From the NCBI GenBank assembly GCA_023091735.1, contig JALKBU010001231.1, positions 1 through 14,108 on the forward strand: a stretch of DNA of 14,108 bases, written 5' to 3'. Origin of the DNA: Trichomonas tenax (lineage: Eukaryota; Parabasalia; Trichomonadida; Trichomonadidae). Positions 1 to 7,474 of the stretch are shown here, in pieces; position 1 is the first letter of the stretch; the number at the start of each line of letters is the position of its first letter. A model generated the notes under the pieces. The model ran no database searches. It had not been told where the DNA came from and saw only the letters and a list, made by a program, of their open reading frames with translations. Position numbers and translations under genes: made by a program.

Positions 1-281
1 AGTTCAATCCATTTCAACCTATTGACACTTTTCCATTTTTCCCGCGCAAACACTTCACTTTCCTTTATTTTGACATTCTGGCTTTACATGTCAGAAAAGC
101 ACGTTGTTCTATTTTGTCCCAGTCCCAGATCGATTGTTCTAAAATAATTTTTAAGAATTATGGTCGAAGAAACCAAAACCGCACATTGTATTCTTCATCT
201 ATTCGGCCTTTTGAAGCTGTTCCCAATGATTTCGAACTTATAAGGACGTTAAATCTAAAAATTAACAAAATCAATTTTTAA
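1..281 (+). CDS. 3' end of an unidentified gene (partial, runs off window start)
   Basis: A stop-free plus-strand frame runs from position 3 to a TAA at 279-281, 92 sense codons, entering from outside the window. In DNA this AT-rich, such a length without a stop is unlikely by chance, and the stretch is visibly richer in C than the sequence after 281, as trichomonad coding DNA usually is. The peptide starts FNPFQPIDTF, is rich in Phe early and in Arg/Lys/Ser later, and ends LNLKINKINF. There is no obvious membrane segment and I recognise no family. The start codon lies upstream of the window, so neither size nor function can be judged. It could also be the tail of a decayed gene. Confidence 0.5.
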   Translation, partial: FNPFQPIDTFPFFPRKHFTFLYFDILALHVRKARCSILSQSQIDCSKIIFKNYGRRNQNRTLYSSSIRPFEAVPNDFELIRTLNLKINKINF

Positions 282-731
282 CTGTGATAAGATTTGAATG
301 TTTTTTTAACTGATGGTTCTCTTCACTGTAGTTGTTCAGTTTATTGCGACGAAATTCGAATTCAGCAGATTTATCATTGCTATTTGCCGTTAAAATCACT
401 TATGGTTGTGATCCCTAGCTTGAGCAAAGTATTTGCAGTATGATGCTAAAGCTTAAAATGAGTTTTTGACTTTAAGAATTAATCGAAACATCATCGATTT
501 GCATCTAACAATATATAAGATTGTTGTACTCATATTTGTATGTATTTATGTATCATTCCCTTTGATTGATGTCAATTTATTGTCATAATTTTGCAATGAT
601 TTTATATTTTATTAGTGTAGTTCTAGTATATTATTGCGGCACATGTGTGTGTATCAAAGACAAAAGTTTAGAGGTTGAAAACTAAGATAATAGAATTTAT
701 TGAGTTTTACCAAAACTAATAATAAACAGTG
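282..731. other. intergenic region, no gene seen
   Basis: About 450 bases between the convergent ends of the upstream partial gene (+) and the DNase II gene (-). AT-rich, with many stops in all frames. It should hold the 3' untranslated ends and poly(A) sites of both neighbours. A TAAA lies about 24 nt past the DNase II stop on the minus strand. I see no RNA gene or clear repeat. Confidence 0.6.
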
Positions 732-1745
732 TTAATCAAGATTGCATTCTTCTATGTAGGTCACAGCGTCGCGAATAGTCTTTGTGAATTCGATGTTCTT
801 CAAGCAGAAACATCCACCTCCACGCTCCATTTGTTTTTCTTGCCTGTTTACACCACCAATGCAATAGAAATCGTCGGCGATGGCCCACTTAGAGTGATCA
901 TTCGTAACTCCCCAAATTTGATCGTGGAATTGCAATTTTTTGATATTGTAAGCGTGATAAGCTCCGGTGCAGTTTGAACCCATTGTTCCGACACCATTGG
1001 ACCATGTTTCGGATAATGTTGATGTTTTCAAATCTGGAGCGAGAAAATCGTGATATAAATCTTGAAGCCAGTCCTTGTGTTTCGAATATAATCTTATATA
1101 ATGTTGTCCGATGTTGATTTCTTGAACTCTTGTCATCTGATCGTTATTCCATTCTTTATTTTGAACTTTAACGAGGTTCGGCATCTTCGAATTTGTGTAA
1201 CTTGGGAGTGAAATGGAATATACCCAGGGTCTTTCTATCAATGCGCCCGCACCCCATCCATTTATATCTTCATGAGTCAATGTCATGCAGAAAAAGCTCT
1301 GTCCGTATGTGAAACCGTTACTTGGGAACTCATAGGCGCTAACAGTGTCAGGTCCAGACGGGAATTTCGGTGTTGAGTGTTCAATAAATATTCCATTTTC
1401 GTTATCGAAAATTAAGACGCCCTTCTTGTGCGCGTAAGTATCAGAAACACTTTTGCCGTTAGGAGGTTGATCTGACATCAGCATATAACCGATATTTGGA
1501 TCTCCTGAGTACAATGGAAGTGTTGTGGAATACAATGGGTTGCCGTCGGTGTGGTTTACGCCTGACTTGGAGTCATCGAGCTTTGAAGTTGGATCCATGT
1601 AGAAAAATGCTTCTCCAACAGTTCTGAGTGGATTTGGACTTGATTTTTTAGGCATTTTGAGCATAATAAACCAATCCTCATCCAATCCGTCCTGCCCTTT
1701 ACAGGAAATACGAGAAAATGTCGCTCGAACGAAGAAAGAAAGCAT
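732..1745 (-). CDS. DNase II family acid endonuclease
   Basis: A 337-residue protein matching deoxyribonuclease II along its length; animal DNase II is about 350-360 residues. DNase II cuts double-stranded DNA at acid pH without metal, in lysosomes or after secretion. The family's mature start, I-S-C then DWF..LK.PK, is at residues 13-33. Further landmarks are GYMLMSDQPPNG (86-97), HKKGVLIFD (106-114), EHS.P.FP (122-129), YGQSF (147-151), W(S)NGVGTMGSNCTG (248-261), DHSKWAI (283-289) and a Cys-containing C-terminus. Both catalytic HxK motifs of the PLD-like pseudodimer are intact: H106-K108 and H284-K286. The start ATG leaves only about 14 residues before the domain, acting as a short signal peptide but interrupted by Arg7 and Arg12. 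No clear TCAYW initiator sits next to the ATG. In a parasite dependent on nucleotide salvage, digestion of engulfed or external DNA is a natural role (inference). Confidence 0.93.
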   Translation of the reverse strand: MLSFFVRATFSRISCKGQDGLDEDWFIMLKMPKKSSPNPLRTVGEAFFYMDPTSKLDDSKSGVNHTDGNPLYSTTLPLYSGDPNIGYMLMSDQPPNGKSVSDTYAHKKGVLIFDNENGIFIEHSTPKFPSGPDTVSAYEFPSNGFTYGQSFFCMTLTHEDINGWGAGALIERPWVYSISLPSYTNSKMPNLVKVQNKEWNNDQMTRVQEINIGQHYIRLYSKHKDWLQDLYHDFLAPDLKTSTLSETWSNGVGTMGSNCTGAYHAYNIKKLQFHDQIWGVTNDHSKWAIADDFYCIGGVNRQEKQMERGGGCFCLKNIEFTKTIRDAVTYIEECNLD

Positions 1746-1995
1746 TAAAAATTGTCACTTTTTATAAGTTTTTGAAACTCTATGAATATTAAATATTTTC
1801 CGAATTTGTTGCAGCAAAATTGTTCTAAATCTAAAATAACATACATCCATAGATTTTAATTTGTCAAATTTTGTTTGAAAATTTAGAATTTTTGGATTTC
1901 TCATAAATTTTATTCTTTATTTAATATTGTGGAGATGAAAAAATATTTTCCATCTTTTTCATAGCCATATTTAAAAGACATAAAGAAAGCTGAAT

Positions 1996-2277
1996 ATGCC
2001 GAAATTAATCAAAAATAAAGAATATTTGAATTTAATTTTCCCAAATATTGGTATACAAAGCATGATGGACTCGGGGTATACTAAGCACAGCGATTTTGTG
2101 ACTATCCATGCTGATTCAGGATCAGACTTAGGAAAATCAATTAAAAATCACACAATTCATTCAGATGTTACCTCTTTTATTTCTAATTGCATTGATTTGT
2201 CCTTAACATATTCCAGGCATTCTGATGATTCATCTTTCTCAAACCTTTCCAAGAATTCAATTTCAAATCTATCATAA
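1996..2277 (+). CDS. small Ser/His/Asp-rich ORF, uncertain gene
   Basis: A 93-residue ATG-initiated frame. The second half is serine-rich with recurring HSD units (KHSD, IHSD, RHSD) and looks like a disordered segment; there is no membrane helix or known domain. Features in favour are a stop codon embedded in TAAAA, as for trichomonad poly(A) signals, and a TCATA initiator-like match at 1959-1963, 32 nt before the ATG, though that motif is common by chance. Against it, downstream 2278-2601 contains short frames in shifting phases (see next entry), so this may be the 5' part of a decayed longer gene. Function unknown. Confidence 0.3.
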   Translation: MPKLIKNKEYLNLIFPNIGIQSMMDSGYTKHSDFVTIHADSGSDLGKSIKNHTIHSDVTSFISNCIDLSLTYSRHSDDSSFSNLSKNSISNLS

Positions 2278-2380
2278 AATAACTCTTCGGTGTTTTCATC
2301 AGAAACAATTCTCAAGATATTCATCAGCAAGCAAAGTTGATATGGGCTCTAATGACAAATCAATCTATAACACTATATTA

Positions 2381-2601
2381 AATGATCAAATTTCATGAAG
2401 TGCTCAATGATGTCAGAGAAAGCAACAAGAAAGGCATAAATAATGAAAGCTGCTCTTACTCAATGCGATTTGTATTCTCTCTGGAAAGATTTCTTCTTCA
2501 CAAGGTACTTACAGCCTGAATTGCCGAGAATCACAGATTTTAAAGATCTTTTGCATAGAGATTATTTGTTTATTACTCTATGTTTATATACTCAATATTA
2601 A
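2381..2601 (+). pseudogene. short broken plus-strand frames, possible gene remnant
   Basis: Several short coding-like frames follow the 93-residue ORF in different phases: an ATG frame at about 2384-2521 (reads ..FHEVLNDVRESNKKG..) and another ATG frame at 2443-2601 (52 residues, with LYSLWKDFFF and ELPRITDFKDLLHRDY). They overlap and neither has a recognisable domain. Together with 1996-2277 they may be one gene broken by frameshifts, or unrelated chance frames. Weak call. Confidence 0.2.
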
Positions 2602-2620
2602 TATATGAAATAAGTGCCTT

Positions 2621-3660
2621 TTAATCGCGTGAAAGTCGATAAACTGTTATTCCTAAGTATATCAAAATGAGCAATAGGAATGATGAGAGAACAAATAAGC
2701 ACATTTCTGGAATTGAAAAACTGAACTATTTGAAAAGAAATCAGATTGTTTTCTATGGAAGAATATAAATATATAGTTTGAATTTGCTTGTGTTATGGCT
2801 TCAGCGTATGGTACTTCTCCCCATGCATTCACATAAAATGAGTTATTAGCAATATATCCAGTGTTGTAAGCATCAGAAACTGATCGATATTTGTTTTCAT
2901 AAATTGAACTTTGTTCGCAATCTGTTTGGACTCCATTGAGCTCTTTGTAGCAAATTGGTTTAGGCAAACTATAGTATGTATCAAAGATAACACTCGTGAA
3001 AATCTCAATAAGTTGTATTCCTTCTTGAATTTCAAGATATTCATGCGTGTTAAGTGTAACAATATCCTCTGCATTAAAAGATTTATCGTTGATAGAAGTA
3101 ACTTTGTCGGATATTTTAAACACACCTTTTGGTGATCCATATGTGAAAAATAACACACCTGCTTTCGTCATAAAGCAATTATTATCAGCAAGAAAACATG
3201 GATGGTTTCCACTTGTAAAAGTGATTGTTAACTTACTGCAGTAAACAAATGCTGAATTCTATCTCACGTACAGTATTGTTATTAATCCATGAAAAATCGA
3301 AGTTATTCATTCCTTCAGCGAGTGTAATTTTGCTCAAAGATGTACATCCTAAAAATTGACCCAAGAGACATTCATAATCCGATAGAGGGATTGGGCAATT
3401 GAAAGGCTGTTCAGTTATTAATAAATTTTCAGGTTCTAGTTTATAAAACATATCCAGCATCATTTCCACACCAGTATTAAATTTAATTGATCTCAGGAAT
3501 TTGCAAATGCATAATTATTAATGATATAGTTTGATTCCAATTCGATTTCTTCCAACCTAGTACAGGCAAATGAAAATGCTCCAAAAATAATAATCAAATT
3601 TGCAGCAAATTTCAATTCTTTGAAATTTATACACTCTAATTTAATTACTGATAAACTCAG
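2621..3660 (-). pseudogene. BspA-like leucine-rich-repeat surface protein, truncated and frameshifted, with C-terminal membrane anchor
   Basis: Read 3660 to 2621, four overlapping minus-strand frames make one BspA-type (LRR_5) protein. Segment 1 (3493-3660) has LRR units such as GAFSFACTRLEEIEL and ends with YAFANS then TGA. Segment 2 (3233 to about 3500) continues with FLRSIKFN and has FLGCTSLSKITLAEG. Segment 3 (2662-3258) resumes at FVYCSKLTITF and carries the family's linker FLADNNCFMTKAGVLFFTYG. Segment 4 (2621-2725) encodes a clear single transmembrane helix (LFVLSSFLLLILIYLGITVY) and short tail RLSRD before TAA. BspA-like proteins are trichomonad surface proteins linked to adhesion, and a subset has such a C-terminal anchor. 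At least three frameshifts (about 3495, 3233-3258, 2700-2725) and no N-terminus mean it is a pseudogene unless the assembly has indel errors. Confidence 0.85.
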
Positions 3661-4767
3661 TCAAGTTTATTCCTATGCATTCTTTGGATGTAAGTCGTTG
3701 ACATCAATTAGTTTGAATAATCATGCGGAAATTGAAGAAGCAGCTTTCGCATACTGCACAAATCTTTTAAGCATTGAGGATACCACTGTTTATTTCGAAA
3801 AACGCTCATTTTTGGAGTGTGAAAAATTGACATCATTATCGTTAGAAGACTATCAATATTCATATTCCAAGAAGGATTACATGTGTGCAAATTGTACGGG
3901 CCTTCAAACAGTTAATTTGATAGGAGCGAAAGAAATTTATTATTGGATGTTTTATTGATGTATATAAATCTTGTATCAATAACCTTAAATGCTCCAATAA
4001 CCAAAATCAATGAATTAGGATTCGCTTTTACAGGACTTACACCATTCAAATTTGATGCTAAATGCACTATTTATGATTATGCATTCTTCAAATCAAAAAT
4101 CACATCACTCACAATTAACAAAGACATTCAATTTTATTCATATGATAGCGTAGACTCAGAAGAAAAACCAATCCACTTCCATGCATTCGGAGAGTGTGGA
4201 AATATTGCAATAACATTTGGAGCAGATGTTACTCAATTTGATCCACAAAATATCATTTTGGCACAAGGATTATCATTTGATATATCACAAAACTCAAACA
4301 TTGTATATGAGGATGGTGTTCTCATGTCTTCAAATACATTAATGTATTATCTACCAACTTTAACGAATACAGAATATTCAATTCCTGGTCATGTTACTTC
4401 AATCATGGGAGGAGCTTTCTCTCATGCATCAAATTTAGTTAAAGTTCTTAATTTACGCACAATAGATCATCCTTCATTCACGAATTGTACTTCAGTCCAA
4501 GAGGTATCAATATCTGCATCGAACATTTTTAAATTTGCATTCGAAGGATGCACAAATCTTAACAAAGTCGAATTTCAGGAAGAAGATGAAAGAAGAAACG
4601 TCACAAAAGTTACGGTTGCTGATAACACGACAATGACAAATGACATTCCGCTTTTTAATTCCGATATGAAAGATGATCCGTTCAAAGAAGATTTCGAAGA
4701 ACATAACGAATTTGAGCAAACTAAAGATCAGGAACAAGAAATTATGGTTGATATTGACGAGGTGTAA
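3640..4767 (+). pseudogene. BspA-like leucine-rich-repeat protein, N-terminally truncated with one frameshift
   Basis: Two plus-strand frames form one BspA-type protein. The first (open 3530-3958; recognisable repeats from about 3645) has the units AFFGCKSLTSISLNN, AFAYCTNLLSIED, SFLECEKLTSLSL and CANCTGLQTVNL. The second (ATG at 3943, to 4767) continues with INLVSITLNAP, AFTGL, AFGECG, the family's linker (VYEDGVLMSSNTLMYYLP, then YSIPGHVTSI) and FAFEGCTNLNKVEF. They overlap by 16 nt, and the repeat register crosses from one to the other, so a frameshift near 3945-3958 is the simple reading. The C-terminus is acidic (KDDPFKEDFEEHNEFEQ.., ending VDIDEV) with no membrane helix, unlike the neighbouring minus-strand copy. 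The stop lies within GTGTAAAAG, a trichomonad-type TAAA signal. No start or signal peptide is visible. An alternative is that 3943-4767 alone is translated. Confidence 0.8.
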
Positions 4768-4832
4768 AAGTTCTAATTTAAAAAAATACATTTTATTTAA
4801 AATTAAACATACAAAATATAAATAATGATGAA

Positions 4833-6320
4833 CTAAATGGGTCTGTTGACTTTCTTCGAAAACTTTTCTGCACTTTTTCTTCGTGCCATTTCAAGTGTTT
4901 CCCTGAGTTTAAATCTTTCATCTTCAAGCTGTTGACTTCTTTGTGTTGCCTTTGCAAGGATTTTTTGTTCTTCTTTCGCACCAAGTTCCATTGCTTTATC
5001 ATGCTTTTCTATTTCGATTCGTCTCATTTCATCTCTCTTTCTGATCATTTCTAGCTCTTCCTCGACTTGCTCGTGAGCTTGCTTTGCAGCATCTTCTTTG
5101 ATATTAATCCATTTGGACCATGTTTGTCTTCTTGAATCAACAATCGATCGCATTTCATTTTGTACCCTTGCGCAATCGTTTCTCCACTCCTCCATCGCTT
5201 GTTCCTCTTCAATACGCCTCTTTCTCAGCCTTTCGCGCCTCAGTTCGAGAGCTAATTCTTCTTTTTGATTCTCTCGAACTAAAATTTCTTTCTCGCGTCT
5301 TCTAAATTCAGCCATTTGTTCTTCTTCGATTTCTCTTAACACAGCTCTTTCTGCCATCCAGTTTCTCCTTCTCCTTTCAATCAGAGCGCTTTCTTTCTCG
5401 ATATCAATCTTTGACTCGATTTTTTGTTGTTCTTGTTCTGATTCGAGTTTAATTCTTGCTAATTCCCGTTCTTTCCATAATGGAGTCTTCTTCACAATAG
5501 GAATGATAGGATAAGAGCCCCTCGGAAGTGGAGTGAATGGTTCTATGTGAATATCTTTGTTTTGATCTTGTTCGAAAAATAATCTTGCGCGATTAATGAC
5601 TGTTTTGCAGTTGTGGAGATCAACAACTTTATTTCCTTTAATTAATGCAAATGAAGCTACGAGATACTCAATAAACGAAGGATGTGATGCAATAATGTTA
5701 TCAAAGAGTGTACAAGCGGCTTCTGTTGTTGCAACTTCACCGAAGAAGCTTCTCAAAGCCGGCCAAGTGACAGCTATAGGTGATTTTCCACCATGTGCCG
5801 TAACAATTCTGTCGATTCGTGATAAAACTGTAATTGGAGGGTTTGGTATGAAATTCAGCCATTCCTTGCACCAATTCATTATAACTGTTGCTACAACTTC
5901 GAATGTAATTAGTGAGTCACGTTCAAAAATCCTGAGAAATGGAAAAACTAAGGCAGGAAGCCAATCACATTCAGCAAGAGGTGGATGCCAGTACATAAGA
6001 GTTGACAGAAGACGCGATAGTCTGTTAGAAATTGTTGTATATTTAATAGGAAGTGTTAATGTTAATTGTTTTACCGCCGGATGAATTTGTTGAGAGGCAA
6101 GAAGCGAATATTGTTGCTCATTCATAGGAATGTGAAGCAAATATCTCCACATGAGGACTCTCTGATCATCAGGAAAACAATATTGATTTGTTATAATGTC
6201 AACAATCGTTTTCTTCTTCAGAACAGTGTCGGCACCAATGTGCTTGGCGACCTGGGCTACGTAATGATCATCATTTTCTGCAGAATATTCGATAGAAGAA
6301 CCCGGTCCAAACATCGACAT
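4833..6320 (-). CDS. TBC1D31-like (WDR67-like) protein without WD40 repeats: TBC-like domain plus coiled coil
   Basis: A 495-residue protein. Residues about 38-270 match the TBC-like domain of TBC1D31/WDR67: QRVLMWRYLLHIP (53-65), LPALVFPFLRIFERDSLITFE (121-141), then VIMNWCKEWL..PNPPI, WPALRSFFGEV, LFDNIIASHPSF (205-216) and PRGSYPIIP (266-274). The Rab-GAP glutamine-finger motif YCQGM is absent, as in TBC1D31, so catalysis on Rabs is doubtful. Residues about 280-485 are a long, highly charged coiled coil. Vertebrate TBC1D31 is about twice as long, with WD40 repeats first, and works at centriolar satellites in cilium formation; here the protein begins 40 residues before the TBC-like domain and no WD40 coding precedes it. 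A basal-body or flagellar role is inferred. The start is ATG 6318-6320 (MSMFGPG); the upstream in-frame codon at 6324-6326 is GTG. It is convergent with the BspA copy, 65 bp away. Confidence 0.85.
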   Translation of the reverse strand: MSMFGPGSSIEYSAENDDHYVAQVAKHIGADTVLKKKTIVDIITNQYCFPDDQRVLMWRYLLHIPMNEQQYSLLASQQIHPAVKQLTLTLPIKYTTISNRLSRLLSTLMYWHPPLAECDWLPALVFPFLRIFERDSLITFEVVATVIMNWCKEWLNFIPNPPITVLSRIDRIVTAHGGKSPIAVTWPALRSFFGEVATTEAACTLFDNIIASHPSFIEYLVASFALIKGNKVVDLHNCKTVINRARLFFEQDQNKDIHIEPFTPLPRGSYPIIPIVKKTPLWKERELARIKLESEQEQQKIESKIDIEKESALIERRRRNWMAERAVLREIEEEQMAEFRRREKEILVRENQKEELALELRRERLRKRRIEEEQAMEEWRNDCARVQNEMRSIVDSRRQTWSKWINIKEDAAKQAHEQVEEELEMIRKRDEMRRIEIEKHDKAMELGAKEEQKILAKATQRSQQLEDERFKLRETLEMARRKSAEKFSKKVNRPI

Positions 6321-6369
6321 TTTCACTGTACGTTTATTTAATTTTTTTTTAAAAAAAAGGGTCTGGTTT

Positions 6370-6390
6370 TTAATAAAGGGGCAATATCTT
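6370..6390. promoter_or_regulatory. AT-flanked GGGGCAA motif upstream of TBC1D31-like gene
   Basis: AATAAAGGGGCAATATC lies about 55 bp upstream of the TBC1D31-like ATG. A similar motif (read on the minus strand as TTTAAAGGGGCAACACC, near 11246-11262) lies about 130 bp upstream of the RRM gene ATG, in the opposite orientation relative to its gene. Two occurrences are too few to call a promoter element; recorded as a shared motif only. Confidence 0.15.
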
Positions 6391-6579
6391 TATTCATATG
6401 ATATCTGTTTTTGAGGTGTTAAGAACCATATTTTGATTAGCAGGGTATTCTTAAATAAGCAAGCTTAATATTGATGGATGAATGAGACAAAAATTCATTA
6501 TACAACAATATAATCATGTCCAGTATAGATCCCACTTTTTCCCAAAGTATTGGGGATGCAAAAACTTATCCCTCCCGTA

Positions 6580-6800
6580 TCCCAAACCTTAAAAATGTGA
6601 TTTTCTTTTTGAAATTTTTATTTTTGCCAAATGACAAAAAAACGATTAAAAAAGAAGATTATTTTGTCTGGAAGATTGCAAAAATGGAAATCAGGAAAAT
6701 TCCAAAATATCTTCCAGATTTGAATCCCTAATCAATAAGCTACAACATTGTTAAAGCCTTAAAGAGAAGATATGGATCATTTTATTGTGAATATGAATCA
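6580..6800 (+). mobile_element. relic of a DDE_3 / Tc1-mariner/IS630-type transposase C-terminus
   Basis: In one plus-strand frame, a stretch with Lys-rich sequence is followed by IRKIPKYLPDLNP, then TAA, then SISYNIVKALKRRYGS, all in the same phase. This matches the end of Tc1/mariner- and IS630-type transposases, whose catalytic third acidic residue lies in a motif of the form YSPDLNPIE..W..hK..hkr. The PDLNP core (about 6713-6731) and the NIVK..LKRR continuation align in spacing, but the catalytic Glu position is replaced by a stop and Trp by Tyr. Trichomonad genomes carry mariner-class elements. Only the tail is recognisable; I found no convincing upstream DDE residues or terminal inverted repeats. 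A dead remnant. Confidence 0.5.
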
Positions 6801-7010
6801 TTTTGAAGATATTAATCTATTTTGATGCACAACAGTGAACATATATCATTCTCTTCGACTGTTTATGTAATTGGAACAATGCGCATTAATAAAGATGAGT
6901 TGCAGAGATCAAAAATAGCATATGTATTTTCAAAAGGAAATAATTGTTTGTCAAAACTTTATTTGGCAAAATTTTGTTTACAAGACAATATTATAAGGTT
7001 ATTGGGAGGT

Positions 7011-7052
7011 ATTTACTTGGCATAATCAAGAATTTACGTGGCATAGTCAAAA
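7011..7052 (+). repeat. two-copy 21-bp tandem repeat
   Basis: ATTTACTTGGCATAATCAAG+A (7011-7031) is followed directly by ATTTACGTGGCATAGTCAAA+A (7032-7052), 18 of 21 positions identical. A looser third match (TTTATTTGGCAAAAT) lies near 6958-6972. It sits in the relic-rich stretch between the TBC1D31-like and kinase genes. Confidence 0.6.
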
Positions 7053-7099
7053 GGTTCCACAATCAGCTCGAAAATTTTGGACTTCTAATTTATGATTAA

Positions 7100-7297
7100 T
7101 AAATAAAATCGATCCATCGCCAGTCATATATCGGATACCACGGAGCCAAAAGCATGATATCAGTTCACAGAGGCAAAAATTGGCCAGCCACTTTTGAATC
7201 TCGAGGACATGTCAATCCAAACTCCATAATGGTTCGTTTTCTGGCCTTGCCCTTGTACAAGGGAGCAATATCCACGAGAAAAAATCAAAAATTATAA
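7100..7297 (+). pseudogene. coding-like relic of unknown family
   Basis: A stop-free plus-strand frame of about 65 codons ends with TAA at 7295-7297; from its internal ATG (7154) it gives 47 residues. The region is clearly richer in G and C than its surroundings and reads as protein-like sequence: SYIGYHGAKSMISVHRGKNW, then PATFESRGHVNPNSIMVRF. I recognise no domain. The minus strand is also open over part of the stretch (about 7183-7300, with a TGA), so strand assignment is uncertain. It may be part of the same decayed mobile element as the transposase tail at 6580-6800. A perfect 14-bp palindrome lies inside it. Confidence 0.3.
7250..7263. repeat. perfect 14-bp palindrome CCCTTGTACAAGGG
   Basis: A perfect palindrome inside the coding-like relic. 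A related imperfect palindrome with the same CTTGT/ACAAG arms lies at 9584-9607, in another relic. Because it encodes LYKG on both strands it partly explains why both strands look open here. Confidence 0.5.
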
Positions 7298-7474
7298 ACG
7301 TGTTTGATTTGACATCAACCGAAATTTTTCGTAAAAATCGTTTTATAAACTGTTTATATAGCAATTTCAAATGACAATTTTATATATAAAGTTTTCTTAG
7401 CTATCTCAATGTTTCTGATAAGGACGATTATGTTTTCTGTTTTTTTTTGGTCCAAAAAGTTTTATTTTTATTTT

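Noticed and set aside
5596..6084. 162-residue plus-strand frame inside the TBC1D31-like gene
   Set aside because: Antisense shadow; the minus-strand frame has clear family matches throughout.
7409..7474. Upstream in-frame ATG for the kinase adding 22 residues
   Set aside because: The added residues are Phe-rich and derive from a T-run; the kinase domain begins naturally after the ATG at 7475.
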